NCBI GenBank assembly: GCA_013398275.1
Contig: VZSE01004866.1
Span: 1,773,399-1,837,398, forward strand
Direction: 5' to 3'
From: Promerops cafer
Taxonomy: Eukaryota; Chordata; Aves; Passeriformes; Nectariniidae
Length of the DNA stretch: 64,000 nt
How positions within the stretch are numbered: the first letter of the stretch is position 1; every line of letters starts with the position of its first letter. The notes beneath the pieces were generated by a model that was given only the letters and a program-made list of their open reading frames with translations, had not been told where the DNA came from and did not search any database. A program made the position numbers and the translations under genes. Positions 34,756 to 47,539 of this stretch are shown here, piece by piece.

Positions 34756-37700
34756 TTTAAACTGGTAAATTCCTTTTTTTTTTTTAAATCTTTCTCAATG
34801 TTTAGGATCCAAGACAAACACTCTGACAACCTCTTATGTACTGCTCCCCAAGGAAAAAAGACAACACTACAATTTAAGTAATCAGTGTCTTATTTGTGAA
34901 TTCTGATTCAGTGAATTTCTGAATCTGCTTTATCATGAGTACTCCTAACATTCTTGCATAACTGAGATCCAGCAGATGTTGGCAGACCTGTACTGCATAT
35001 ATCTGTGACCATGAGCAGCAGAAGACTGCTAAACACTCACACAAGGAGGAGCATTTAGGGATCTTGGTGTTCCTCACCAGCAAAAGGCAAGTTTGTCAGC
35101 GGAGACTGGAATTTCAAGGTCAGAAACACGAAGAAAAAAATTCACTAAATGCTGAGAGGAAAGAGAATTTCAGGAGAGAAAATGGAAAAAGAGGATCTGC
35201 TTTTGTGGAAGAGACTATTTGTGGCTGTTGAACCAGTCAAGGTGAATGTAAAACCGCTGAGATCTGTTTCAACTCCAGAATGTGGAAGAAAATATTCATG
35301 TGGGCAGTGTTAATAAATGCCCCAAAACCGACATAACCTTGAAAAATCTACAGATGGTGAGAAAACTGAGGAACATAAATGCTGTCTCCTCTTTTGTTGC
35401 TGAACATGAGGTATTTCTTCTCTTTTCTACCCAGATACAGGGACTGCAACATTTAAAATCTCAGTAAATGCAGGTGTGTGCCTCAACTAGCACATGAAAG
35501 AGAAGGACACGAGCCTTGAAATGATCAAAAAATGAGAAGCTTCAGGAAAGAATAGAAGAGATAAAGCTTGAGGGGAAGCCGAGGAAAAACAGGAAAGTGA
35601 TGCCGTAGGAATATAGTGAAAATTTATTTAAGACACGTGGATTTAAGCCCAGCACATCAGTGTGCCCCCCATTGCTGGGAAGCTGAGCAACCCCAAGGTG
35701 TTTCATCCTTACAGGTAAGCCACTGGAAATCTGCAGTATCCAATTTGTTCCAATGCATTTAGCTTCTTTCATCAATTTTCTGAAGTTTCTTAGAAATCCT
35801 GATTGCCCAGTGCTCCCTCTGTGAATAAATAAAAACCTTCTGAGCACTTTCAGGTATTTATTCAAGTACTTGATTTGGAGCTCAAGTCTTCTATCTATTG
35901 CAATTCAGCATAAAAAGTATAAAATGATTTTATGTGAAGTGATGTGATCAATAAATTTTAAAGACAGAAGGGCTGTTACTGTAAGCCTATCTACTGCAGA
36001 GCACAGACACAAACAATTCATCCAGTAATTCAGAATTCAAAGTACATCTGAACACTTCTTAGTCTCTCTCCCATAAATCAAAAACTTTAATTTTTAGCAT
36101 ATCTTAATTGGATTAATGCTCAACCAAAAGCTGTCTGAGTCACTTAATGAAAAACTTAATCAGTCAAAAACATGAATTCTACAAAACATATTTCTTTTTT
36201 TATGCAGGAAAATTTCCAGTTTTCTCTGCACAGGATAGAAAAAGTTTGGGGTTTTCTTATGAATGAATTTTTATTTTCATATTCCAGTTGATATAAGCTT
36301 TTTATTTTAAAATGTTTCTATTTATTTAAATAGTAAAGGTAAATAATTATATTACTCTGAACTACTGGAAAAAATATTTTCTTTAACCTAGACTGGTTTG
36401 GGGAAGATTTCTGCTAAAAAAAAATAACATTTATGTATTCTAATTTTGGTCAAACTCATTTTTCAGAGACTAAAAATCCTCATAAGAAGGAATACTACCA
36501 ATAGTTTTTGAACTAGATCAAGTTAGATGAGACTTGTGCTTTTAAATTCATACTTCTGCCTCTGAAATTCTATTTTAAATAAACACTTGTTTGGTATTTA
36601 TAGTATAAAAGCAATATGTGTTTTGTATGTTTCTCATTATTGCCATTGCTATGACATTGATTGCAGCTGCACTAATGGAATATTTTCTGAGCCCAAACTT
36701 AATCTCACTTTTACCACTGTAAGTACTTCAACAAGAGATAAGAATTAGTGAATCAGTATGCTCAGAGACAACACTGATTATGAGAGACACTACTCTTGGC
36801 CTCAGACAAAAAGAATTAATGTGTGTTTTGTTACGAAGATCATATTCCACAGATAGATTAATGCCTCACTGAAAGTTCTGTCTGGTGATGTGACACAATA
36901 GTCCCAAGGACCAAATGGATTTTCCTGCTTCTTTTGTAGAGCCATGGGGCAGAGGCTTCCTGAAAACAAGAAGCAAATCAGTAGAGAATGTTGAGATATT
37001 GTGATGCTATTACCAACCATTGCTTTGGAAAAAAACTGTCAGAAACACCAACATATCCCAGCTGCTACCCAGAGGACAGGAAAGCCAGAAGCCTGCTTGA
37101 ATTCCCACTTTGACTCACAGTCATAGAAGTTCAGAAAACTAAGGTTAATTATGGTTATTTCTAAACTATTTTAATGTAGTAATTTATTTTTATAATCACT
37201 AATGTAAATTATTAGGCAGAATATGTGAGGGGAAATTAACTCTATTTTCTATTTTACTGAATTAATTACAAATGTTTCTCACCTGCATTGCTGCATATTT
37301 GTTAATTTGTGTATCTGGGTAGTAGTTATGGTATAGCTATAGATGCATCAATGTACAACAAGGTACTTACAAACACATTACAACAATTGCATTTAACTGG
37401 CACTTCAAAACTATTTTTTTCTTGGAGCAAGGCAAAAGATAAAACTGTGTAAATTTCACTGTGACAAATAAGGCAGTGTAAGATGGTCTTTTTCAGGATG
37501 TACAAATAAAAGCCAGGAAAAAAAATCACTTAAAATTTAAGTGACATTTATGTTAATCTTATCCTCTTTGGTCCGGTTTGACAGACTGCTGTGGTCCTGT
37601 TAAATCCACATTAACTCCCATTTATGGGCAGGAGGAAGAAAACTCTGCCTGAGACCTTATGCTGCTACTGAAACCAGAGCTCTGTTTCTTGTGAGACAAG

Positions 37701-38298
37701 CAAATCCAAGTACCAAGATGGAGGAAATGGAATAAAATTTCAGCTTCTGCCTCTCTTTGCATCTTTCCCTCATCAGCCACTGCTGGAGAAACGAGCCCAG
37801 CCCAGTGACCTTCCTGGACAGTCCAACTCTGCCACACGTGTGCCAGTTTAGCCTGTGTGGCTGGTCGGCATCGGCAGTGCCACTGCCAGGCACGAGCCAG
37901 CGACAGCTGACTGAACAAGAAGATTGGAAGGTAACAACACACAAAAATATCCCAACAAAAACCAAACCAAAAACCCCAAAACATGTAACACCTGGGAGTT
38001 AAAACAAACGAACAAACAAAAAAACAAAAACAGCAACAAAAAAAGAAAAATAAAAAAGAAAAAAGACAGGAGAAAAGGAAAGACCATGGCTGTTATCAGG
38101 AGGCAGCCGAAGCCAGGAAGGGAAATCACTTCTTTTAAGTTCCCTCTCTGTGCCACTGCTGACTTTAGAGTATGGGGGGATCAGAGTAAATTGGCAGCCA
38201 GAAAGCAAGGGGAGAACAGCAGGTGTGGTGTGAGGGTCAGCTTCTGGGTCTCACCCATCGTTTCACTTAATCATATGCTTAAAGTTAAGTGGTTAATG
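34756..38298. other. Gene-free spacer
   Basis: AT-rich DNA, with an A-rich low-complexity run at about 37930-38080 (AACAAAC/AAAAAC types). A 16-bp palindrome CTATTTATTTAAATAG lies at 36318-36333. No exon or further transposon is recognised. Confidence 0.5.
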
Positions 38299-38430
38299 AA
38301 TCATAGAATGGTTTGGGCTGGAAGGGACCCCAAAGTTCATCCTGTTCCAAGCCCCTGCTGTGGACAGGGACACGTACTAGAACAGGTTGCTCAGAGCCCC
38401 ATCCAACCTGGCCTTAAATCAGGCCTGGAA
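38299..38430 (-). mobile_element. CR1 LINE, 3'-end fragment, minus strand
   Basis: The segment begins AATCATAGAATGGTTTGGG and continues CTGGAAGGGACC, then CAGGTTGCTCAGAGCCCC and CATCCAACCTGGCCTTAAA. This is the reverse complement of the standard avian CR1 3' region, nearly unbroken for about 120 bp. It is the least diverged CR1 piece in the window and so probably among the younger ones. Homology fades near 38420-38430, marking the 5' truncation. Confidence 0.95.
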
Positions 38431-41400
38431 AGTATCTAAAAACAATGGTGTTTGGCTCTATGGAAAATTATCTATAGCAGTTTTCTCTGCTCTACTACTT
38501 TGTAAAGCTTTTGAAAATCTAAAGCCATCCAAATGCTGGAAGAGCACCATTTCTCTTGACTGAGGTTACTCAAGGGCATCCTCCAGTCCCTGTGACAATC
38601 AAGAAAACGCCTTTTCAGCAGTGGACATGGGCTGATTGTTGCTCTACAGTCTTTTTCCTAGAGGAAGATGTTTTGAACCTGCTCTCCTGCTAAGTCAGTG
38701 TCTGTAACACTGCATGGTGTGCAAAGAATGGTCTCAAACTCATGGCTCTCAAGAGGACAGCCACCTTTGAAAGGAAGCAAACAGCCAACCAAACATGTTA
38801 AATAAGCACTGTGTGATTACTAGCAATAATACAGTCTTTTTTACTCCTGTGGGACAATACCTGGTGAAGGGCTGGAAGATAGAGAAGACCTCCAGACCAG
38901 CTAATTCTTGTTCTGCTGTTCAGCTCCCTGTTTCAGGGAAGGAACACTTTCTCCTGTCATAGGTTGTCTTAGGGCAGCATGCCATGGCCCAGACAGCTAC
39001 CTCCAGCACTGTCCCCAGACGTCCTCAGCTCTCCTGGGCCAGCTGGAAACACCAGCCTGTGAACAGCCAGCAGCACAAGGGGTTTTTCACTCTCATGGGA
39101 CCCCAGTGCCAGCCCAAGGAACCAAGGTCCTGTACATGGCCCCTGTAATGGTAACGAAGCTTCCTAGTGCCAATACCAAGAGCTTTTTGGTCTGCTAAGG
39201 AGACCTTTCTTGGGGTGAAATGGAGGGAGTTCTTCTCCTATGCCTATTACTGAATTCTCCACAAAAAGTGCAGGCAAGGATGCCAATTAACGCTAATTGG
39301 GTTTCTTTTTTTTTATATGTGGACACCTGTCCATTAGGAACTTGATCGATAGACTGAGACAAGTGACTCCTTTTGTTGTTGCCATAAAGTAACCATTGTA
39401 CCATTTGGGGTTCTTTAAAAGGAAAATACAGCGAGTCTCACCTGCTCTCATTAAAGCCAAAGAATTTTGCTACCAATTTAAGAGAGAATTTTGTCTTTGG
39501 ATTCTAGAACATTTTACCTAGAGGTGAGTATTGCATTGTCTTGCAGTGCTTTTATCCAGGCAGAACAGCTTGCTGGAAAAAATAACATCTTCAGACATAT
39601 TGCTACTGATCCTAGCAACACCTTGTGCTTTCCTTGTAAACATTCTGAGTTTTTTTCTTGATGCACAATTTAAGAAGACCAAGTTTGAGCTTTATGTCAG
39701 TACTGAAGCTGGATTTCAATGTCTTTTAAATTTTTCCTAAACACTTCCCCAACACCTATCATTGATCCGTCATGAGCTGAAGACTACAGGAGCATTATAA
39801 GCTTCTCTGGTGAGAAACCACTTAGGAGGAAGCTGAGAGCTCCATTACGGGCTTGTCAGAAATCAGCTGCATTTTAAAGAGGACACCAGCCCCTGGGTCT
39901 CCTGGTCAGCATGAGGCAGTGAAGGAACAAATGCAGACCAAAGGTGGGAGACCCCAAATGCAATTTTCAGCTGCTCCCCCAGAGAAGTAGGTAGCCTGCC
40001 TAAGGCATCGTTCTTACACAACTCTCTCAGCAGGGAAACTGGTTCAGAAAAATGCTGCTCATTTGGCTTTTCTTTCCCTGACCCATGGTCCTAATGTGTG
40101 GATCATATGCAAAGGCAAGATCAGAGATGACAGATCAGTTTTGCTCTCAGATACAGTCAGGTAGATGAATAAATTCAGCTCAGTGAGTTTTGGCATTTAG
40201 GAGCAACAGCTGGAAAATTCCTTTTAGCACTTCCTTGACATAAGTCAGTTGATAAACAGGAGGGTTTTCTTTCAGGGCTGCACTAGTATCCCTGATCAAG
40301 CCCCAGCTCTCCCCAGTTTGGAGCACAGAGCCTAGCCTGCTTGAGAAAACTGTGGACATAAATCTGGCCCTTGAGTTTTCTTATACATTTTGCTCAGTAA
40401 AAGTGAGGCAAGGCTTTGGGAAAAAACTAAACCTTCTGCTTCTATAAGCCTCTTTTTGTCAACAACTTCATTTTGACTGAAGTAAAATATTATGCACAGA
40501 AATCTAAGAAGCATTATTTGAATCTTGCTTAATACCATGCCATGCTAGGTTTTTCTTCCTGCCTTGGTACCTTTCTTCAACAGAAAGGCTGCTAGTAGAA
40601 AACAAACTATCTGCTAAATTCCCATAGGCATCCAGGCATGGGGTGGTATGGTAGCATTTCTCCACACCTTGCCTCACCTAACCCTGGCTGGATTCATGTT
40701 TACCCAGCCCTGGTGCCAGTGGCTTTCTGTAAGGAAAGATTCAAGGGTTATCTCAATGTTCCTCTTAGGAGCCTGCTGATCATGAAATCACTCAATGATT
40801 CAAAGACTGTGAACTCAGTGTCCTAAAATTATAAGTATCTGCAAGAAATACCCCCCAAATTATTACGTTTACATCCTTGTACAGTAGTGCCCCTCTAACA
40901 GAGCATTGCTTTGCTGCGTGTGAAGGAAGAAACATGTTGAGTACTCAGTGGATTGCCCACAGATGAGCTTACCAAAGTAGGCATTTTTCTTTCTCTGATG
41001 CATTAAAGAAATCCCACCCATCTTTTTCATACATGTACTACCAGGTCAGTGACTGTGTAACATCTATTATACTGTACTGTCGATAAACTTAAGAAATAAT
41101 GCTGAATGTACAATTCTTGGAAAGTCTCAGAATAGACATTCCTTACCATTTACACTGGCACTAGCTCTTTGATCTGTTGTTGCTAACACTGTATTGTTGT
41201 TCTTAATTATGCAGTATGTAAACTTGCCAAAATGGTCTTTTTTTTTCCTATCAGTGATTCATGCACACATTTATTTCACGTGTAAGGATGCAGCACTCAA
41301 AGGTTGCTTGCTTCCTAAAATAGATGTTTTCCCATCCAGGCTGGGTCTTGGTGCCTCCCAAAATAGCATCTCCTTTAGGCCTGGGCAGAGCTCGCAGCTA

Positions 41401-44024
41401 CTGTGGGCAGGCTGATGGGGCAGTAACCCCAACCCCAAATGCTCACCATCGGGCCCCTTGGGGACAATAGTGACAGCAGCCAGCAGAAAGAGGGGCTCAT
41501 TGCTGGGTGATACGTGGGGAAACATCAGCCTAAAGTAGGTGAGATGATCCTCAGCTTTACCTAAATTTCAGAGGAATGCTCAGTTGGTCCAGGACAGATG
41601 CACGATTGCCACTATTTCACACTCACAAATAAAACCCTGCTGTGCTGGGGGTGTGTTCAGTCATGGACTGGAAGGAGCTGTATTTTCCAAATTTTCCTCT
41701 TTTTTTATATCAGTAGGGGTAGTAAGTGAAAAATACATTGTGTTTCTGTCTCCCAGAGAGGACAGGCAGTTACAGGGGGAGCAGGGCTCTGCTGGGTGTC
41801 CATGAGGATGGATGCCCCATGAGGAGAGCAGCCTGTTGCATGCAGTGATGAAGAAACCCCACCCTCGTGGTAAGAGTTTTCAGTATCTGGAAGGGCTCAA
41901 AATAAATTAAGCCAAAGGTGTGAATCCTGCTGAACTGAGCAAGACCCTCTGGCATTCAGGCTGCAAGCAGAACACAGCCTTTGGGAAATGCCTTATGTTG
42001 CTCTCACCATGCACAGGGGAGAGTCAGCCAGCCTCGGGATGATGTCCAGCAGCATCCCTTGTCAGAGGCAGAAGACCCCCAGCCATCAGCATCTTTATCT
42101 CACATGGTTCATGGTGTGCTTCTCCCAGGTGCTCAGCAGCTGCAGGCATGTGCTGTGTCTGCCCCTAAAGCAGCCACCTTCCTGGGGCCACAGCCACACA
42201 TGAGCTCGAGTGCCAGCCTGGGACAGAGCCCCCGACTTGGGTGAGCCAGACCGGAACCCAGGGGTGGCAGACACTCTCTGGAAGCCACAAACCCTGATTT
42301 TTACTTTGGCATAAGAATGACTGTGTTTTCCCTCTTCCTAAAGTCTGCTCACATTACCTATTAAATATTTCTGTCAACATGCCTAGGAAAGCCCTCGGAC
42401 CTCTCTCTGCACACCAGAGGGCCACCACGTCAGTCATTAGGCAACTGAGTGCCTTCAAGGGATGGACACGTTTGAGCAAACGTTCAGGTGAGACGCAGCA
42501 GCTGCTGCAGACAGCTGAGCTGTGGTCTTATGGATTGTGGGCTTCTGTGAAGCTTCTGTAATATTGCTTCTAAAAGCAGCATTGCCATTTTGCATTAATG
42601 ACCTTATTGATAAGCTGAAGTGGCTCCTGTGGCATCACACATGGGACCAGAGCTATATTGCTGCTGAAACACCCAACCACCCAGTCAGCAGGTTGAAAGG
42701 CTACAGAGGTTTCAGGTTCTGCTGAGAATTTTGGAATTATTTAAATTTTGAATTGTTGAGAGAATAAACTACCTTTTTTATTCTGTGTTTGGAGAGTATT
42801 TTGAAAAATACCAGATAAAAAACCCATCAAAGTATTTTTCAGTGAAAGCTATTGCATTAGCTCTGCTTTCTTCATCCCACTGAACAAGACTAATAAATAT
42901 CCCCATTAAAATAAAATCCATTTGCAACACATTTTAATCTCTTCAACATAAGATATCAATGGATGCTATCTCCCTTCAAAAAAGCTCAAACAACAAGAAT
43001 ATTCTCCAAATCTTTGTATTCATGCCCTGATTTGCGCAAACAAGAGCTGATTTTCAAAGAAAAAAACACCACTCTTTAATGATTGCATAACTTCATCTAG
43101 AGTCTGAAATTCTTTTAACCTTTGGATAAAAGTAATTCCCAAAAAAAGTCATTCTCATGTAAAATACTCCAAAACGAAGGTGCAAACTTGCATAATTTGT
43201 CATGCAATTTAAACACAAGTTTATCAGATCTCTTTCACCATCATATCAATAATGTGATGAAGCACTGGTAACACCACTGAGCTTGTGACTCAGAAATTCA
43301 ACAGTATTCAGCTTCTGAATGGTGAGAGGTAATCTAAGATAACAGAGGATGTAAAACAACACTAACAGCACAGAAATAAAATAATTCTCACTGAGTTTTT
43401 AAATGTTATGGAGGCTATTTAGCTGCTAGCTATGAATTCACAGCCAGTCTCTTCATAAAATATTGTGTGTGTGATTCCAGTGAGACTATTTATGTGCATA
43501 AAGATACTGTGAAGGACTGTACAAAACTGAGGATTTGTCCTGAGTTTACCAGGGAACAGAAAGCAGAGCAAAGCAGCAGCTCAGAGGGAGAGGGATACTC
43601 TCTAGAAACACGAGGCATTACATATTAGAGACAACTAATTAAGCCAAAGAAAGCTTTAAGTAAGGGACAAAAGCCACTCTTATCTGAGTCTCTTACTCAC
43701 TGCATCTAGAAAGAAGTGTTTAAATTAGTAGGTCAGACCTTACCAAACTGACCTGTCTTGGACTCTTCCTTTATGATCCCTAGCACTGACATCCCATCCC
43801 ACCCAAATGCCCATGGAGGGATCCTGTGCCAGCAGAATGATTTCTTCTGCTCACCTTGAGCCCTACTTCCCAAGATTCCAACTAGCCAGAAGGTACTACT
43901 GAGGTCAAGCCATATTATTCTATCAGATATTATTACTCTCACCTGTCATTGAATTTTTCATGAAGAAACTGCTCAGAAAGGTCATCATATCCCCTACAAA
44001 AAAAACCCCCAAACTTAAAACAGC
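38431..44024. other. Gene-free spacer
   Basis: No recognised gene. Moderately GC-rich stretches at 38870-39200 and 41940-42260 have no CpG enrichment or coding structure. The region 39195-39520 has a weak LTR-like character discussed as a finding. The remainder is AT-rich and repeat-poor. Confidence 0.5.
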
Positions 44025-44576
44025 TGTGATGATTTAAGGCCAGTGTAAACCCTTATACTGGGGTCTGGCTGAGGGGGAGATAGTTTTCTTCACAGCAGCC
44101 TGTATGGTGCTGTGTCATGTATTTGTGCCTGAAATAGAACTGATATCACACCAGTGCTTTACCTATTACTGACCAATGCACAGCATGCAGCAGATTCACA
44201 GTGCAAAGGCTTCCCCTACTTCTCACTTTGCCCCTGCAAGAGGCAGGCAGGAGGTGAGGAGGGGTTTGGGAGGGGACAGAGATGGACAGCTGACCCACAA
44301 AGAGCTATTCCATGCAGTATCACACTTGGCAATAAAACTGGAGAGTGCTTTTTCAAAAGCAGCTGTTACTTGATGGAGGCCACAGTATTGGTCTGCTAAT
44401 AGTGATTTAAGTATAAGCACTTTCTTTCTTTATTTTTATTTCCCTTATTGAACTGCCTCTCAACCCATAAGTTTTCTCACTTTTTGTCCTTTCAATTCTC
44501 AACCCCATCCTACTGAGGGGGAATGAGGAAGAAGCTGGATTAGGGCTCACCTGCCAGGCAGGGTGAACCTACCACA
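44025..44576 (+). mobile_element. Solo LTR of an avian endogenous retrovirus
   Basis: The 552-bp segment begins TGTGATGATTTAAGGCC and ends GAACCTACCACA, so it has TG...CA ends inside an imperfect terminal inverted repeat. Internal text follows a common avian LTR: GGTCTGGCTGAGGG, ATAGTTTTCTTCACAGCAG, GGTATGGTGCTGTGTC-like text, GGGAGGGGACAGAG..GACAGCTGACCCA, a CAATAAAA motif, and a TTTCCCTTATTGAACTG..CTCAACCCATAAGTTTTCTCAC tail. No internal retroviral region or partner LTR is present, so it is a solo LTR left by recombination. Flanking bases show no clear target duplication, which suggests age. The family name (probably ERVL-like) is inference. Confidence 0.85.
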
Positions 44577-44929
44577 GATTCTCCAGTCTTAATCCAGGTA
44601 CCCCCACCTGGGTCCCTAACTGGAAAATCTTCTGTTATATAACAATTCTGTATCATGTCTCCCTAGGACACAGTGTTTTGTAGGAGGTAGAGCTTTCCTT
44701 TGAATTGGGTCTATTTTTCACCAGAAAAACCATGGTAATTTCCATTTAGTAGTTCATTACCCACACTTAGGTAGGCAAGTTAAAATATCAATTTGAATAA
44801 GGACCACATTTTTGCTCTTCAGTTTTTAATAATTTATTCTTACAATAGTTTTATTTAATAATTTATTATTATAAAGTGCTCATAGTAGGGTTTAACTACT
44901 ACAATAGCTGCCAAAAGGGCAACACAACA
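44577..44929. other. Short AT-rich gap between the LTR and a CR1 element
   Basis: No feature is recognised. TTTAATAATTTATT-type sequence near 44825-44875 is simply AT-rich. Confidence 0.5.
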
Positions 44930-45235
44930 GGGTACAAGGGATCCTGGCTGCTTTCAAGATGCATTAATGATAACTTCTTGACAGCCTCTTGGTGAAAGGA
45001 CAGGTGAGAGGAGACACCCTTCTGAACCTCATCCTTGTAAACGAGGAAGGGCTGTTCAGGGATGAGAGGGCTGAAGGCAGTCTTGGTTGCAGCGACCATG
45101 AAATTGTGAAGTTGAAGATCCTCATGGGGAGGAAAAGAACAATTGGCAGGATCACAACCCAGCAGACTGGCGCTTTCAGGTACCTACTTGGCAGAATGCC
45201 ATGGGATATTTTCCTAGAGAGAGGAGAAAAATAAA
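44930..45235 (+). mobile_element. CR1 LINE ORF2 fragment: C-terminal end of the endonuclease domain
   Basis: The frame at 44989-45234 reads LLNLILVNEEGLFRDE, then SLGCSDHEIVKLKI. This fits the C-terminal part of the apurinic-type endonuclease domain of CR1 ORF2, where the conserved SDH (Ser-Asp-His) motif carries catalytic residues. The SDH is intact here. The frame continues to a PWDIFLE segment comparable to the PWE..L region just after the endonuclease in CR1, then stops. The upstream endonuclease motifs and most of the reverse transcriptase are missing, so this is a dead fragment with no function of its own. It is collinear with the CR1 3' portion beginning at about 45425. Confidence 0.85.
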
Positions 45236-45424
45236 TAAAAATTAAGAGTCCCAGGAGAGCTGACTGATTTCCAGTCCCCTTCAGCCTTAAGAACAGTCCA
45301 ACTCAACATGTGGAAAATTAAACAAAAGCTACAGGAGATATGCACAGATGAACAAGAAGCTCCTGAAGAAATGAAAAAAGAAGCCAGGACATATGACCTA
45401 GGAGGAATTTAGAGACTCTGAGCA
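45236..45424 (+). mobile_element. Probable highly diverged CR1 linker between two recognisable parts
   Basis: This segment lies between the endonuclease fragment and the 3' portion of a CR1 in the same orientation. Words such as AAGAAGCTCC and GAAGCCAGGACAT weakly resemble the CR1 region after the endonuclease. It is far too short to hold the reverse-transcriptase domain, so a large internal deletion, or two separate insertions, must be assumed. Confidence 0.4.
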
Positions 45425-46003
45425 TGCAGGAGTGTGATCCTAAAATTGAATTTGCCAGCAGGTCAAGGGAGGTGAACATTCCCTGTGGCCCAACAATGTC
45501 AGGACATATCTGGAGCATTGGGTCCAGCTCTGGGCTCTCCAGGATGAGACATGTCCTTACTGGTGTGAGTCTGGTGAAGGGCCACAAAGACAATTAAGGA
45601 ACTGAAATAGTTGTCATTAGGCCTGGAGGTGCTTCAGAGATGTCTGGTTCTGGCAGTGGGTGATGGGGTGTAGTGGTTTGGGGGTTACAGGGGCAGTGCT
45701 GGGTTGGCAGTTGGACTGGATGATCCTAAAGGTCCTTTCCAATTTTGACAATTCTCGGAGAAGCTGAGAGATCTGGAGCTGCTCAGCCTGGAGAAGGCAC
45801 CAGGAAATCTTATCAATGTATGTAAACAACACTCCTGTGAGGAAAAGGAGTAAAGAAGATGGAGCTGCACTCAGTGATGTCCAGTGAAAGGACACAGTGG
45901 GCAAAAACTGAAATACAGAAAAATCCATTTAACTATTCAGCAACTTGTTCTGACCATTTTGAGCAGGAGAGTGCACCAGACAGCCTCCAGAGAAACTCAT
46001 AAT
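45425..46003 (+). mobile_element. CR1 LINE 3' portion, interrupted by a second CR1
   Basis: Recognisable CR1 text includes GCCAGCAGGTCAAGGGAGGTGA, GGACATATCTGGAGCATTGGGTCCAGCTCTGGGCTCTCCAGGATGAGACATG in broken form, GTGAAGGGCCACAAAGACAATTAAGGA, then after the interruption GAAGCTGAGAGATCTGG, CTGCTCAGCCTGGAGAAGG, AAAGAAGATGGAGC and GTCCAGTGAAAGGACA. These appear in the order they have in full-length CR1, downstream of the reverse transcriptase. The host is split between about 45620 and 45757 by the 3' end of another CR1. The terminal 3' tail of the host is not recognisable past about 46003. Confidence 0.85.
45621..45757 (+). mobile_element. Nested CR1 3' end inserted in the older CR1
   Basis: The insert has GGAGGTGCTTCAGAGATG, GCAGTGCTGGGTTGGCAGTTGG and GGACTGGATGATCCTAAAGGTCCTTTCCAA in broken form, ending near ACAATTCT. 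This is the 3' untranslated end of a CR1 subfamily different from the host. Host sequence before it (ACAATTAAGGAACTG) and after it (GAAGCTGAGAGATCTGG) are adjacent in intact CR1, which shows that the insertion came later. Orientation is the same as the host. Confidence 0.8.
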
Positions 46004-47539
46004 AATACAGGAACAATCAATCTGATAGGGAGCTTCATTAGCACGAACTAGAAATCAGTGTAATAAACAAGTGTGAGGAGAAGAAATGCAACAAAACAGA
46101 CAAATTGAAAATGGAGAGAAAATCTCTAGAACACTATGACTGATGTCACACTCAGGAGATCTTGGCTCCAGTCTTGTCTCACTTTCTGCCTTTAATTAAC
46201 CCCTTATAATGGAAAAGTGTTACCAAGAATTCCTCATCCTGGACTACCCCCTAGCTAGCAAGGAGTGCAAGAGCCCTCACTCTGGGCCTGTGCTTCAATT
46301 CAAACAAGAGAATTGGTCTTTCAGAACTTAAGAGCATAGTTTAACTGCTAATGTCTCAGTGAACTGAATCAGCTGTGTCAGACAAGACACACCATGGGAA
46401 AGGAGCTCCTAGAGATATTCTATATGGTATGGATTGTCAGGCCTGGCATTCTCCTGAAATCTTGTACACAGGAGATGGAAGCATCTGCCTGCTCATTTTG
46501 TTGATCTTCCCACAAATCTGGGGTGGGGATTTTTTGTTTATTTTGTTTTTTTTCCTCTCCAGGGTGCTGGCTGGGGAACTTGAGACACTGTGCTTCTTCT
46601 GAGGACAGCTAACCTCAAACCAGCTTGGCAGTACTGCAACAGGCAAATCTCACTGAGGACTTAGGCATCAGGTACAGATACTCCCTAGGGAAAAAAAGCA
46701 TTATTCTAAATACCAATTCTGTTTTCACATGAATTTAAGAGAAACTTTTTAAACATAGCCATTGGGATAATCCTATTGTTATTATTATTCAGAAATGGGA
46801 TTAAAATCTTCATACTATTTCAGAATTCAATAGCCACATATTTCCTTAGTTCTAGATCCAGCTGCCATTAAAAAAAATTAAAATAGAGGTCTTAGAGGAG
46901 CTTTCAGCCTGTTTTTCATTTGTGGCTTTACCTGGTACAGAAAGAAAAAGTACACTCATCACTGTATTTTGTTTCATTTCTACCCAACATGTTTTGCAGC
47001 TTCCCATTTCAAGACAGAGGCAAGCTTTAAGGCCTAACTCCTCCCTTTATCTGTACAGTTGCTTGTACCCAGAAGATGCTGCAACTTATCAGTGATGTAG
47101 CCACACTTGCAACCACACAGTCCTGCCCAGAGATTTATCCTAGAAGAACATCCTTTCAAAGCTTCTGGAACCAGTTCAGAACTGAGATTAATTCTATTAA
47201 TTTACCTTTTCATTCTTCTCCCGACTATTAAATCCAACAATTAACCCACCACCTAGAGGGGTGTTTCTCCCCTCCTGGCTGAATTAGGCCATTGCGTGAG
47301 AAGGCTCCAGCACAGAAACCCACGTCCTCTGCAAACGGACAGCCCAGAGGTTTAAGAGATTACACTGGATAAGTCAGTACAAGGTTTACTTCTGGCTGAC
47401 TGTTCCAATAAATAATAATGCTTCCTCCAGATAAAACCATGCAGAAAGTGGCACCTAACCTCCATTTCTTATCCTCCTCCCAGTGACAGCAAGCAATGCC
47501 ACCAGGCATGGCTGCCAAGGGCTGGTAAATACTAGGATT
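46004..47539. other. Gene-free spacer
   Basis: Mixed-composition DNA with no exon, transposon or structured repeat recognised. Confidence 0.5.
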
